This document shows, piece by piece, positions 25,593-34,153 of a stretch of DNA of 64,000 bases. The stretch comes from JBCCBV01 sp039033855 (GTDB taxonomy: Bacteria > Planctomycetota > Phycisphaerae > Phycisphaerales > Phycisphaeraceae): the NCBI GenBank assembly GCA_039033855.1, contig JBCCBV010000001.1, forward strand, positions 124,001-188,000. Reading direction: 5' to 3'. Each line of letters opens with the position of its first letter. The first letter of the stretch is position 1. The translations under genes and the position numbers were made by a program. The notes under the pieces are model-generated. The model searched no databases. It was given only the letters and a program-made list of their open reading frames with translations, and had not been told where the DNA came from.

Positions 25593-26270
25593 ATGGACCC
25601 CAGCCCCACCGTGCGCGACATCCTGCCCCCCACCGCCGCCGACCCCGAGGTCGCGCCGGGCACCCCCGCCGACCGCAGGCGTGTGGTGCTTTGCCCTTAC
25701 TGCGGCACGTTGGGCGAAAACCGCGCCCAGTGCGGCAGCTGTGGCGGGCTGTTCGAGCCGCTCAGCCGTAAAGCCACACAAGTCGCGATGGGCGCGTGGT
25801 ACCTGCGCGACCCGCGCCAGCCCTTCCAGCCCGGCTGCTCGATGGCCACGCTCCGCCGGATGGTCGCCGCCGGACGCATCGGGCCGACCACGGTGCTGCG
25901 CGGGCCGAGCACCCGGCAGTTCTGGTCGATCGCCCGCAACGTGCCCGGCGTGTCGCACCTGGTCGGCTACTGCTACCACTGCGGCGCCAAGGTGCCCAGG
26001 CAACCCGAAGCCGAGCGCTGCCACGTCTGCGACACGGGCTTTGCCCGCGCCGACCGCCGAAACCACCTGGGGCTGATGTACGACTCGCCCGAATCGCTCG
26101 CCAAGGCCTGCGCCGAAATCGACCGCGCCACCGGCCGGCCCGGCCAACCCGCCGCGGCCCCCACCACCGAAATCACCGACCCCGGGCCGCCCCCCGCCAA
26201 CGGGCAGGACCTGCTGTCCTCGGTCTTCAACCTGGGAACCAGCGCGGGCGAACCGGGCACAAACGCCTGA
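25593..26270 (+). CDS. double zinc-ribbon protein with GYF-2-like core
   Basis: 225 residues. There are two CxxC pairs near the N-terminus (CPYCG, CGSCG at about 34-50) and two further on (CYHCG, CHVCD at about 127-147), each enough for one Zn. Between them is a stretch resembling a GYF_2 domain (WYLRDPRQPFQPGCSMATLRRM, then AAGRIGPTTVLRG and TRQFWSIARNVPG). The C-terminal 70 residues are low-complexity Pro/Ala. No catalytic motif; likely a protein-protein or regulatory adaptor. Monocistronic. Confidence 0.8.
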   Translation: MDPSPTVRDILPPTAADPEVAPGTPADRRRVVLCPYCGTLGENRAQCGSCGGLFEPLSRKATQVAMGAWYLRDPRQPFQPGCSMATLRRMVAAGRIGPTTVLRGPSTRQFWSIARNVPGVSHLVGYCYHCGAKVPRQPEAERCHVCDTGFARADRRNHLGLMYDSPESLAKACAEIDRATGRPGQPAAAPTTEITDPGPPPANGQDLLSSVFNLGTSAGEPGTNA

Positions 26271-26341
26271 GTCATGCGATTGCATTGGCCCGGCCGAAAC
26301 CCGCGGGCTAGGGTGCCGCTCCGCCAAGGAGCCCCGGCCCG

Positions 26342-27604
26342 ATGGACGACACCCCCGCCCCACGCCGGCTGTACCTCGACAACGCCGCAACCTCGTTCCC
26401 CAAGCCGCCCGGCGTGCTGCAGGCAATGCGGCGTTACGCCACCGAACTCGGCGCCTCGCCCGGCCGCGGCGGGTACGCCGAAGCGCAGGAAACCGGCCGG
26501 CTCTTCGACCAATGCCGGAGCCGCATCAACACACTGATCGGCGGCGAAAACGCCAACCACGTCGTCTTCACCCTCAACGCGTCCGACGCGCTGAACCTTG
26601 CGATCAAAGGCGTGGTGTTCCACGCGCTGGCGTCCGGGCGGAAACACGTGGTGACGACCCATGCCGATCACAACTCGGTGCTCCGGCCGTTCAACGAACT
26701 CGTCGAGCACCACGGCTTGCAGCAAACCCGCGTGCCTTGCGACGCCTCGGGCTACGTCGATCCGGCCGACATCGCCGCGGCCATCCGCCCGGAAACCTGC
26801 CTGGTCGCGGTGGTGCACGGCTCGAACGTGACCGGCGCGATGCAGCCGGTTGCGCAGATCGGCTCGATTTGTCGAGAACATGCCGTGCCCCTGCTGGTCG
26901 ACGCCGCGCAGACGCTCGGCCATGCGCCGCTGGATGTGCAGCGCGACGGCATCGACCTGCTCGCGGCGCCGGGCCACAAGGGTTTGCTCGGGCCGTTGGG
27001 CACCGGGTTTCTCTACATCCGCCCGGGTCTGGAACGGCAGATGCGCACGCTGCGCGAAGGCGGCACCGGCTCGCGCAGCGACCTGGACACCCAGCCGACC
27101 TTCCTGCCCGACCGCTTCGAGCCGGGCTCGCAAAACGCCATCGGCATCGTCGGGTTGTCCGAGGGCGTGGCTTACGTGCTCGACCGCGGCGTGGATGCGC
27201 TGTGGGATCACCAGCAACAGCTCATCCGTCAGATGCTCGACGGCCTGGCCGGCGGCTGGGCGGGACACGTCGACCCGGCGATCGCGATGCCCGGGCTGAC
27301 CGCCTTTGGCCCCAAGGGCGTCGCCAACCGGTGCGGCGTCTTCAGCTTCCGGATCGACGGGCTCGAACCCGCAGAAGTCTCCAACCGGCTCGAAACCGAA
27401 TACGGCATCCTGTCGCGCTCGGGCGTCCACTGCGCGCCGCTGGCACACGAAGCGCTCGGCACGCGTTGGATCGGAGGAACCACCCGGCTGTCGGCCGGGC
27501 CGTTCACCACGCTGCAAGACGTGAAGTACGCCGCCGACGCGGTGTCGCAACTGTGCGAAGACGCAGCCCGCAACGCGGATAAGACGCAAGGCGTCACGGC
27601 ATAA
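26342..27604 (+). CDS. cysteine desulfurase-like aminotransferase class V
   Basis: 420 residues, with AAGGAG ten bases before ATG. Motifs: LYLDNAATSFPKP at the start, THADHNSVLRP, VDAAQTLGH (D187, PLP nitrogen) and the PLP lysine K213 in APGHKGLLGP. C364 in SRSGVHCAPL is the candidate persulfide cysteine. The sequence resembles the SufS/Csd-like group that removes sulfur from cysteine for Fe-S cluster or thiolation pathways. No suf or isc partners are adjacent. TAGGGT at 26309-26314 is a plausible -10 with a short SD-containing leader. Confidence 0.9.
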   Translation: MDDTPAPRRLYLDNAATSFPKPPGVLQAMRRYATELGASPGRGGYAEAQETGRLFDQCRSRINTLIGGENANHVVFTLNASDALNLAIKGVVFHALASGRKHVVTTHADHNSVLRPFNELVEHHGLQQTRVPCDASGYVDPADIAAAIRPETCLVAVVHGSNVTGAMQPVAQIGSICREHAVPLLVDAAQTLGHAPLDVQRDGIDLLAAPGHKGLLGPLGTGFLYIRPGLERQMRTLREGGTGSRSDLDTQPTFLPDRFEPGSQNAIGIVGLSEGVAYVLDRGVDALWDHQQQLIRQMLDGLAGGWAGHVDPAIAMPGLTAFGPKGVANRCGVFSFRIDGLEPAEVSNRLETEYGILSRSGVHCAPLAHEALGTRWIGGTTRLSAGPFTTLQDVKYAADAVSQLCEDAARNADKTQGVTA

Positions 27605-27909
27605 GCCGTGGCCGATCCCTCGGACAAGCAAGACCGATCCGTGGTCTGCCTGTGGTCTGACCGTGTCTGCGATGAACGTCCGTGAAGCTCAGTCAGATCG
27701 CCGGTGAGTCAAAACCCCGTTGCCGCCGAAGCAGCAACGGGGCGGAGGGGAGAAAGCGATTCCAATCCCAACACAACCACCATCGGGTTGTGCTGGCGTC
27801 GCCCTTCACTCTTACCCTGCTTAACATCCGGGTCAAGGATGGCGCAACAGAAAATTGCGTTACCGGGCCTAAACCGGGTGATATCCCCTAAGAAGCCGCC
27901 TGGATTGCG
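27605..27909. other. convergent intergenic region, 305 bp
   Basis: This lies between the ends of the desulfurase (rightward) and the ROK kinase (leftward). It contains the terminator at 27711-27742 and otherwise no supported gene; short ORFs at 27682-27913 have no protein-like features. Confidence 0.6.
27711..27742 (-). terminator. rho-independent terminator after the ROK kinase gene
   Basis: Stem CCCCGTTGC/GCAACGGGG (27715-27723 with 27734-27742), 10-base loop, followed on the minus strand by TTTT. It lies 168 bases past the ROK stop. The T-run is short, so efficiency is uncertain. Confidence 0.65.
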
Positions 27910-28869
27910 CTAAGACAACCGCTGCTGCGCCAGGAGCGCGGCGCCGATGACGCCCGCGTCGTCCAGGAGTTCGCTGGCGACGATCTTGCACGAACGCAGG
28001 TGCGGCGGGAACACGTCCGCCTTAAACGCTTCGCGCACCTCTTCGACAAAGAACTCGCCCACGGCCTCGGTCAGCCCGCCGCCGAGCACCACGCAAGGCA
28101 GACTCAGCAGGGTGACGGCGTTCGACACGCCGATGCCCACATAGCGGGCGGCGATCGAGATGATCTCGCGCGTCAGTTCGTCGCCCGCTTCCACGGCCTT
28201 GCCGAGCACCTTGGAGCGCACCTTCGACAGCTTGCCCTCGACCAGCTCGGGCACGATCGACTCGTGGTTGGCCATGAGCATCCGCTTGAGGTGGTGCACG
28301 ACCGATGTCCGGCTGGCCAGGTGTTCGAAGTACCGACGACCCATGGCCGCGTCGGCGTTGAGCACGGTGAAGCCGATCTCCCCGGCCGTGCTCCGCGACC
28401 CGTGGTACAGCTCGCCGTTGAGCACCAGCCCACAGCCGATGCCCGTGCCCACCCACACCGCGATCAGGTCGTCGAACCCGCGCCCGGCGCCGGCCTGCTG
28501 CTCGCCCCACGCCGCCACGTTCACGTCGTTGTCCACCGTCACCGGCAGCCCGGTCAGCTCGTGCAGCGCGTCGCGCAGCGGGAAGTCGCTCCAACCGATG
28601 TTGCCGCCCTTAAGCATGACGCCCTTGGCCACGTCGATCGCACCCGGCGCGCCGATGCCCAGTCCGGCCAGGTCGCCGCGCTTCACCCCGGCCTCTTTGC
28701 AGACCTCGTCGATCAGCATCAGCATGCGGGCCAGCACCGCGTCGCGGCCTTCATCGGACTTGGTCTTCGCGCCGTCGCGCGCCAGCACCTCGTGCCCCCG
28801 GCAGACCCCGCACTGCATGTTGGTGCCGCCCAGGTCGATGCCCATGTACAGGTCGTCTTTTTTGGCCAT
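27910..28869 (-). CDS. ROK-family sugar kinase (glucokinase-like)
   Basis: 319 residues from ATG 28869. Phosphate-binding motif MGIDLGGTNMQCGV is at the N-terminus. Other motifs are GIGAPGAID, catalytic Asp in VTVDNDVNVAAWGE, WVGTGIGCGLVLNGELY, GEIGF and a late VLGGGLTEA. The zinc cluster of typical ROK proteins (CxCGxxGCxE) is missing: the equivalent stretch after GEIGF is TVLNADAAMGRRYFEHLAS. It probably phosphorylates glucose or a related sugar. There is no HTH, so it is an enzyme rather than a repressor. Confidence 0.9.
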   Translation of the reverse strand: MAKKDDLYMGIDLGGTNMQCGVCRGHEVLARDGAKTKSDEGRDAVLARMLMLIDEVCKEAGVKRGDLAGLGIGAPGAIDVAKGVMLKGGNIGWSDFPLRDALHELTGLPVTVDNDVNVAAWGEQQAGAGRGFDDLIAVWVGTGIGCGLVLNGELYHGSRSTAGEIGFTVLNADAAMGRRYFEHLASRTSVVHHLKRMLMANHESIVPELVEGKLSKVRSKVLGKAVEAGDELTREIISIAARYVGIGVSNAVTLLSLPCVVLGGGLTEAVGEFFVEEVREAFKADVFPPHLRSCKIVASELLDDAGVIGAALLAQQRLS

Positions 28870-28933
28870 CGATCCGTGCTCCGAAATCAGTGAGAAGGTC
28901 GCCGTCGGGTCTGCGCCGCGCGGCGCGTCCGTT

Positions 28934-30421
28934 CTAACCGGCCAGAGTCGCTGCGGTAAGGTCCGGCCGTGTCTTGTGGTGCTCCGCCGAACGCTCGAGC
29001 ACCCGTGCGAGCCGAAGCAGGCGAGCCTCGTCGAACGCACGCCCGATGAGCTGCACGCCCACGGGCAGCGGCTTGCCGTCCACCTCGGCGAACCCGCCGG
29101 GCAGCGACACCGCCGGCAGCCCCGCCAGGCTCGCGGGCACGGTGTAGACGTCGTTGAGGTACATCGCCAGCGGGTCGTCGGTCTTGGCGCCGATCTCGAA
29201 CGCCGGGCCGGTGGTGGTCGGGCAGAGGATGGCGTCGACGGCCTCAAATGCCGTGTCGAAGTCGCCGCGGATCAAGCGGCGGACCTTGAGCGCCCGGTTG
29301 TAGTAGGCGTCGTAGTACCCCGCCGACAGCACGTACGTGCCGAGCATGATGCGGCGCTGGACCTCTTCGCCGAAGCCTTCCGAGCGCGACTTGCTGTAGA
29401 GCTCGACCAGGTCGTCGACGCCCGGGGTGCGGTGGCCGTAGTGCACGCCGTCGAACCGGGCGAGGTTGCTCGACGCCTCGGCGGTGGCGACCACGTAGTA
29501 GGTCGCGATGCCGTACTCGGTGTGCGGCAGATCCACTTCCACCAGCTCGGCCCCAGCGGCCTCGAACGCCTGCTGCGCCCGCTCGACCGCGGCGTCGACC
29601 GCCGGGTCGTTGGCGCCCGCCAGGCGATACTGCTTGGGCAAACCGATGCGCACCACGCCGGGGTCGCGCTCGACCTGCGTCAGGTCGTCGTCCACCGCCA
29701 CGTCGGCCGAGGTCGAGTCCAGCGGGTCCTTGCCGAACATCACCGAACTCAGCAACGCCGCATCTTCCACGGTCCGGGTGAACGGCCCGATCTGATCCAG
29801 GCTCGACGCAAACGCCACCAGCCCCCAGCGCGAAATGCGCCCGTACGTCGGCTTGAACCCCACCGTGCCGCAGAGCGCCGCGGGTTGGCGGATCGAACCG
29901 CCCGTGTCGGACCCAAGCGCCGCTGACACCATCCCCGCCCCCACGGCGCAGGCCGAGCCGCCCGACGAGCCGCCGGGCACGCGCGTGCGGTCCCACGGGT
30001 TGCGGGTGACGCCGAACGCGCAGTTCTCGCACGAAGACCCCATGGCGAACTCGTCCATCGCCGTCTTGCCCACAACCACGGCGCCGGCGGCCTCCAACCG
30101 TTCGACCGCGGTGGCGGTGAACGGCGAGCGGTACGCTTCGAGCATCTTTGAGCTGCAGGCCGTGGTCCCATCGACGTGGCACATGCAGTCTTTGATGGCG
30201 ACGGGCACGCCGGCCAAAGGACCGGACAAGCCCGCGGCGTCGAGGCCTCGGGCACGCGCTAAAGCCTGGTCGCCGATGACCTCGCGAAAAGCGCCGAAGT
30301 GCGGGTTGAGTTCCGCGATGCGGGCGAGCGTGGCTTGGGTCAGCGCCTCCGCGGACGTTTCCCCTGCGCGCAGCGCCCCGCGCAGCCCGGCGACCGTGGC
30401 GAAGGCGACCTCCACGCTCAC
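28934..30421 (-). CDS. gatA: aspartyl/glutamyl-tRNA amidotransferase subunit A
   Basis: 495 residues. It has the amidase signature: Lys in GVPVAIKDCMCH, the Gly/Ser loop PGGSSGGSACAVGAGM and the catalytic Ser in SDTGGSIRQPA, then GFKPTYGRISRWGLVAFASSLDQIGP. The subunit releases ammonia from glutamine for GatB to amidate Glu-tRNA(Gln) or Asp-tRNA(Asn). It follows gatC with a 4-bp overlap. gatB is not in the window. Confidence 0.96.
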   Translation of the reverse strand: MSVEVAFATVAGLRGALRAGETSAEALTQATLARIAELNPHFGAFREVIGDQALARARGLDAAGLSGPLAGVPVAIKDCMCHVDGTTACSSKMLEAYRSPFTATAVERLEAAGAVVVGKTAMDEFAMGSSCENCAFGVTRNPWDRTRVPGGSSGGSACAVGAGMVSAALGSDTGGSIRQPAALCGTVGFKPTYGRISRWGLVAFASSLDQIGPFTRTVEDAALLSSVMFGKDPLDSTSADVAVDDDLTQVERDPGVVRIGLPKQYRLAGANDPAVDAAVERAQQAFEAAGAELVEVDLPHTEYGIATYYVVATAEASSNLARFDGVHYGHRTPGVDDLVELYSKSRSEGFGEEVQRRIMLGTYVLSAGYYDAYYNRALKVRRLIRGDFDTAFEAVDAILCPTTTGPAFEIGAKTDDPLAMYLNDVYTVPASLAGLPAVSLPGGFAEVDGKPLPVGVQLIGRAFDEARLLRLARVLERSAEHHKTRPDLTAATLAG

Positions 30422-30780
30422 GCCCCGCCCCCGTCGCCCAGGACCTTGGGGGTGGCGAAAAACACGCCGTCACGCTGCGGCGCGTTGTCCAACGCCGCTT
30501 CGACGTCGAGCCCGGGCTGTGGCGTGTCGTCGCGCCAGATGTTGACCTGGTCGATGGCGTGGGGCATGGGCTCAACGCCTTGCACATCGACCCCGGACAG
30601 CTTGTCCACGTAGTCGAGAATGGCGTCGAGCTGGTGAGCGAAGTGCGTCACCTGCGCTGCGCTCGGGTGCAGCCGGGCCAGCCGGGCGACGTGGCGGACC
30701 TGGTCTTCATTGATGCGCGGGCCGGCGGGATGACCGGCGGGTTGGTCTTCGGTCGGGTTGGTGGGGGCAGAGTCGCTCAT
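30418..30780 (-). CDS. gatC: aspartyl/glutamyl-tRNA amidotransferase subunit C
   Basis: 120 residues from ATG 30780. After an acidic/Pro-rich N-terminal extension of 25 residues comes the GatC core: VRHVARLARLHPS, FAHQLDAILDYVDKLSGVDV, VEPMPHAI, LRDD-like WRDDTPQPG and the tail GVFFATPKVLG. It stabilises GatA. A TACTAT hexamer lies ten bases before the start on the minus strand. Confidence 0.94.
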   Translation of the reverse strand: MSDSAPTNPTEDQPAGHPAGPRINEDQVRHVARLARLHPSAAQVTHFAHQLDAILDYVDKLSGVDVQGVEPMPHAIDQVNIWRDDTPQPGLDVEAALDNAPQRDGVFFATPKVLGDGGGA

Positions 30781-30790
30781 AGAGCGGGCG

Positions 30791-30796
30791 ATAGTA
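30791..30796 (-). promoter_or_regulatory. putative -10 of gatCA
   Basis: The minus strand reads TACTAT, then ten bases, then the gatC ATG, predicting a 5' leader of only three or four bases. No Shine-Dalgarno sequence fits. Confidence 0.5.
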
Positions 30797-30862
30797 CCAA
30801 TCCCAGGCGCGCCGCCGACAGGCGTGGTCCACGCCTTTGCATCGGCCTCGGGCGTCGACCCA

Positions 30863-30927
30863 GCGCGATGGGCCCGCGCGATGGGCCCGCGCGATGGGCC
30901 CGCGCGATGGGCCCGCGCGATGGACCC
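30863..30927 (+). repeat. five tandem 13-bp repeats between gatC and queF
   Basis: Units of GCGCGATGGGCCC run head to tail; four are identical and the fifth has one change (GGGCCC to GGACCC). Each perfect unit contains the palindrome GGGCCC. The changed base lies in TGGACC (30921-30926), the putative -35 of queF. Confidence 0.95.
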
Positions 30928-30949
30928 GCCACGGCGGCGCGGGTACGTT
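30921..30949 (+). promoter_or_regulatory. putative queF promoter, leaderless
   Basis: TGGACC (30921-30926), a 17-bp spacer and TACGTT (30944-30949), then six bases and the ATG. The -35 falls in the divergent last copy of the 13-bp repeat. Confidence 0.55.
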
Positions 30950-30955
30950 GATGCC

Positions 30956-31366
30956 ATGCCCGACGCCGCCCTGCTCGAATGCTTCCCCAACCCGAACCCC
31001 GACCGCGACTACGTGATCGAACACGTGTCCGAGGAGTTCACCAGCCTCTGCCCCAAGACCGGCCAGCCGGACTTCGGCACCGTCACCGTGCAGTTCATGC
31101 CCGGCGACCGCTGCGTGGAGCTCAAGAGCCTGAAGATGTACCTGCAATCGTTCCGCAACGAGGGCGTGTTCTACGAGGCCGTCACCAACCACGTGGCCGA
31201 CGACCTCAAAGCCGCCATGACCCCCGTCTGGATGATGGTCCAGACCGACTGGTCCGGCCGAGGCGGCATCCGCTCCACCATCCGTGTCGAAGTCGGCGAC
31301 CGCCCCGGCGGCGCACCCGGCGACGCCTACGAAGACGAAGACTACGGCCCGCCCCCGGGCTACTAA
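30956..31366 (+). CDS. queF: NADPH-dependent 7-cyano-7-deazaguanine reductase QueF (type I)
   Basis: 136 residues from ATG 30956. The catalytic Cys C32 and Asp D39 lie in LCPKTGQPDFGT. Next are the NADPH-binding ELKSLKMYLQSFRNEGVFYE and a substrate Glu. It reduces preQ0 to preQ1 in queuosine synthesis. The size fits the unimodular type. The acidic tail (EDEDYGPPPGY) is extra. Other queuosine genes are not nearby. Confidence 0.95.
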   Translation: MPDAALLECFPNPNPDRDYVIEHVSEEFTSLCPKTGQPDFGTVTVQFMPGDRCVELKSLKMYLQSFRNEGVFYEAVTNHVADDLKAAMTPVWMMVQTDWSGRGGIRSTIRVEVGDRPGGAPGDAYEDEDYGPPPGY

Positions 31367-31450
31367 CCCGCAACGGGCAGCACCGCCGCACAACTTCGAA
31401 CTACGTCAAGACGGTGGGCGGAAGGATGTCCGCGTTCCCACATAGGCCCA

Positions 31451-31723
31451 TCAGGCGATCTGCTGCAGGAACTTGGCCACCTTCTTGCCGAGCGCCGTGG
31501 GCTCGTGCTCCACACGGCGGCCGTCGGCGATCTTGGTGATCAAACCGGCCACGGTCAGGCGGCGCAGGTGTTCGCTGCAGGTCTTGAGGTTCATGCGCTC
31601 GGCCTTGGCCACCGCCGCCACCGACATGCCCGGCTTCTTGATGATGCGTTCGAGGATCGAGATCCGGTGGTGGTTGGCGAACCCTCGAACCAGCGTTTCG
31701 AGCTTCTCGTGCCGTTTGGCCAT
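31451..31723 (-). CDS. small winged-helix (ArsR-like) transcriptional regulator
   Basis: 90 residues. The helix-turn-helix pattern is FANHHRISILERIIKKPGMSVAAVAKAERMNLKTCSEHLRRLTVAGLI, followed by a wing (TKIADGRRVEHEPT). No metal-binding ELCVCDL motif of classical ArsR, so the effector is unknown. It stands alone, convergent with queF and divergent from pyrR. Confidence 0.85.
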   Translation of the reverse strand: MAKRHEKLETLVRGFANHHRISILERIIKKPGMSVAAVAKAERMNLKTCSEHLRRLTVAGLITKIADGRRVEHEPTALGKKVAKFLQQIA

Positions 31724-31878
31724 CGCGTGCTGCTTTCTGTTGGAGTGAGCCGCCGACGCAGGGGCCGACGCGTGTCGAATTCTCGGGCGACGCAACGAGG
31801 CAAGCACGCCTCGACCGCCGACATTCCCAAGAATATGCCAGTTTTGCCGGCGCAGGGCAAACGCACGGCCGGCGCAGG

Positions 31879-31884
31879 TATGCT
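31879..31884 (+). promoter_or_regulatory. putative -10 of pyrR, leaderless
   Basis: TATGCT, six bases, then ATG 31891. No Shine-Dalgarno sequence. A good -35 is not evident at 17 bp. Confidence 0.5.
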
Positions 31885-31890
31885 GACGCC

Positions 31891-32436
31891 ATGCCGCCCC
31901 TCGCCGACGCCGACGCCGTTGCCGACGCCATCGACCGCCTGTCCACTTGGGTGGGCGCCCACGCCGACGGCTCACCCGCCGCGGCGCTCATCGGGATCAA
32001 GTCGCGCGGCGAACGCCTGAGCCGACGCCTGGCCGAGCGCCTCGGCGCCGACCGCTTCGACGGGCGGATCGGCTCGATCGACATCACCTTGTATCGCGAC
32101 GACCTCTCAGAGCGCGAGGACCAGCCGCTTGTGCGCACCACCGACGTGCCGTTCAACCTCGACGGGCTGGACGTTTGTTTGATCGACGACGTGCTGATGA
32201 CCGGTCGGACCGTCCGCGCCGCCCTCCAGGCCTTGGCGGACCTGGGCCGCCCCAAGCGTGTCTGGCTGGGCGTGCTGGCCGACCGCGGCGGGCGCGAGCT
32301 GCCCATCCAGCCCGACTGCGCCGCCATCGACCTCCGCGGCGTGCCCGACGACCAGCACATCCGTCTTGAGTTGCAGAACGACCCCCGGCAAGACCAACTG
32401 CTGGCCCTGCCCCGCCCGCGGAAAGCCGCCGGATGA
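31891..32436 (+). CDS. pyrR: PyrR, pyrimidine operon regulator / uracil phosphoribosyltransferase
   Basis: 181 residues. PRPP-binding motif DVCLIDDVLMTGRTVRAAL; other PyrR features are ALIGIKSRGERLSRRLAERL, GSIDITLYRDDL and GVLADRGGRELPIQPDC. In Firmicutes PyrR binds pyr mRNA to cause attenuation; here the predicted transcript starts at the ATG, so upstream RNA control would be impossible and regulation would have to act elsewhere. It overlaps pyrB by 4 bp. Confidence 0.93.
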   Translation: MPPLADADAVADAIDRLSTWVGAHADGSPAAALIGIKSRGERLSRRLAERLGADRFDGRIGSIDITLYRDDLSEREDQPLVRTTDVPFNLDGLDVCLIDDVLMTGRTVRAALQALADLGRPKRVWLGVLADRGGRELPIQPDCAAIDLRGVPDDQHIRLELQNDPRQDQLLALPRPRKAAG

Positions 32437-33446
32437 CCGACGCGCCGCCCGCCCAGGCCGAGCCCGCACCCGCCGTATGGCAACGCCGGCATCTGCTGGC
32501 CCTCGGCGACCTGACGCCCGACGAGATCCGTCACCTGCTCCGAGCGGCGCAGGGCTTCGAGTCGATCTCCACCCGCAGCGTGAAAAAGGCTCCGGCCTTG
32601 CGCGGACGGGTCGTGGTCAACCTGTTCCTGGAAGACTCCACCCGCACCCGCGCCAGCTTCGAACTGGCCGCCAGCCGGCTGTCCGCCGACGTGCTCAGCC
32701 TGACCGGCTCGGGCTCGAGCGTGTCCAAGGGCGAAACCCTCGAAGACACCGCCCGAACCATCGAAGCCATGGGGGTCGACGCCCTCATCGTCCGGCATGC
32801 ACGCAGCGGCGCCGCCCATCGCCTGGCCGAACGCGTCGGCTGCGCCGTGATCAACGCCGGCGACGGTTGGCACGAACACCCCACCCAGGGCTTGCTCGAC
32901 CTGTACACCATCGCTAAGGCCACCGACCGGCTCGAAGGCCTCGACTTCACCGGCCTGACCGTGGCCATCGTCGGCGACATTGCCCACAGCCGGGTGGCCC
33001 GCTCGGACATCCACGGCCTGACCAAGCTCGGCGCCCGCGTGCTCTTGGTCGCCCCGCCCACGCTGCTGCCCAAAGGCCTGGCCGAGCTGGGGTGCGAGCT
33101 GTCCACCGACCTCGACGCCGCGCTGGGTGAAGCCGACGTGGTCAACATGCTCCGCGTGCAGTTCGAGCGGCTCAGCGGCCCGCAGTTCCCCGGCCAGCGC
33201 GAGTATCACGCGCTGTTCGGACTCACGCGCGAGCGTCTCGAACGCTGCGGCCGTGCGCCCTGGATCATGCACCCCGGGCCGGTCAACCGCGGGCTCGAAA
33301 TCGACGCCGAAATCGCCGACGGCCCGAACTCCCTGATCCTGCAGCAGGTCAGCCACGGCCTGGCGGTGCGCATGGCGGTGCTGTACCAGGTGCTCGCCGG
33401 GCGAAAGAACGACCCGCCAAGACACCCCGATCCGCCTCGGCTATAA
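32433..33446 (+). CDS. pyrB: aspartate carbamoyltransferase, catalytic subunit
   Basis: 337 residues. Carbamoyl-phosphate site EDSTRTRASFELAA, then SSVSKGETLEDTART, VINAGDGWHEHPTQGLLD and IVGDIAHSRVARS. A late MHPGPVNRGLEID is typical. It makes N-carbamoyl-aspartate in pyrimidine synthesis. The N-terminal 20 residues are Pro/Ala-rich. The stop codon overlaps the putative -10 of gmk. No pyrI is adjacent, so the enzyme may be unregulated or pair with a dihydroorotase elsewhere. Confidence 0.96.
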   Translation: MTDAPPAQAEPAPAVWQRRHLLALGDLTPDEIRHLLRAAQGFESISTRSVKKAPALRGRVVVNLFLEDSTRTRASFELAASRLSADVLSLTGSGSSVSKGETLEDTARTIEAMGVDALIVRHARSGAAHRLAERVGCAVINAGDGWHEHPTQGLLDLYTIAKATDRLEGLDFTGLTVAIVGDIAHSRVARSDIHGLTKLGARVLLVAPPTLLPKGLAELGCELSTDLDAALGEADVVNMLRVQFERLSGPQFPGQREYHALFGLTRERLERCGRAPWIMHPGPVNRGLEIDAEIADGPNSLILQQVSHGLAVRMAVLYQVLAGRKNDPPRHPDPPRL

Positions 33447-33447
33447 C
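33419..33447 (+). promoter_or_regulatory. putative gmk promoter, leaderless, inside the pyrB 3' end
   Basis: AAGACA (33419-33424), 17-bp spacer, TATAAC (33442-33447), six bases, then ATG 33454. The -10 covers the pyrB stop codon. Confidence 0.5.
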
Positions 33448-33453
33448 CGACGC

Positions 33454-34053
33454 ATGGAAGGGACGCCGACCCACCCGCGCGGGTGCTTGATGATCATTTC
33501 CGGGCCCTCGGGCGTCGGAAAGAGCACCCTGACCAATGCGCTGCGGGACCGCATCGACGCGTTCCTGAGCATCTCCATGACCACCCGCCCCTTGGGGCGC
33601 GGCGATGTCACCGGCGAGCACTACCACTTTGTCGACGACGCCGCGTTCGACCGGGCCCTCGAACACAAAGCCCTGCTCGAATCGGCCGAGGTCTACGGCC
33701 AACGCTACGGCACGCCCAAAGGCCCCGTGGTCGAAGCGCTCGCCGACGGCCGTTTCGCCCTGCTCGAAATCGACCAACTCGGCGCCGCCAAGGTCAAAGC
33801 CCAGCTGCCCGACGCCGTGGCCGTGTTCATCCTGCCCCCCGACGAGCAAGCCCTGTTGGCACGACTGCGGGCCCGCAAGCGCGAGGACGAACAAGCCATC
33901 CAACGCCGGTTTTCGCGCGCACAAGACGAAATCGCCGCCGCGCGGGGCTCTAACGTCTACGACGCGTTCGTCGTCAACGACGACTTCGACCGAGCACTCG
34001 ACGAAATGGAACGGCTAATCCGCAAACGCATCGACCGAGCCCACTCGGCGTAG
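33454..34053 (+). CDS. gmk: guanylate kinase
   Basis: 199 residues. P-loop ISGPSGVGKSTLTNAL near the N-terminus; GMP-binding SISMTTRPLGRGDVTGEHYHFV; ESAEVYGQRYGTPKGPV; and the RRFSRAQDEIAAA lid. It phosphorylates GMP to GDP. It follows pyrB by seven bases, so purine and pyrimidine steps may be partly co-transcribed. Confidence 0.96.
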   Translation: MEGTPTHPRGCLMIISGPSGVGKSTLTNALRDRIDAFLSISMTTRPLGRGDVTGEHYHFVDDAAFDRALEHKALLESAEVYGQRYGTPKGPVVEALADGRFALLEIDQLGAAKVKAQLPDAVAVFILPPDEQALLARLRARKREDEQAIQRRFSRAQDEIAAARGSNVYDAFVVNDDFDRALDEMERLIRKRIDRAHSA

Positions 34054-34141
34054 GCCCGACACGGCAACGCCGCGTCCTGACGGCCGTACTGGGTTGCCCC
34101 CCCGTGATTGCCCGCGCTAGCCGACCGGCCCCGCCGGCCTC

Positions 34142-34147
34142 TACACT
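34142..34147 (+). promoter_or_regulatory. putative -10 of the HAD gene, leaderless
   Basis: TACACT, six bases, then ATG 34154. No Shine-Dalgarno sequence. Confidence 0.5.
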
Positions 34148-34153
34148 GACCCG

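Noticed and set aside
30863..30927. CRISPR array
   Set aside because: Units are 13 bp, head to tail, with no spacers.
30781..30955. preQ1 riboswitch before queF
   Set aside because: The predicted transcript starts at the ATG and I see no preQ1 aptamer pattern in the region, which is mostly the tandem repeat.
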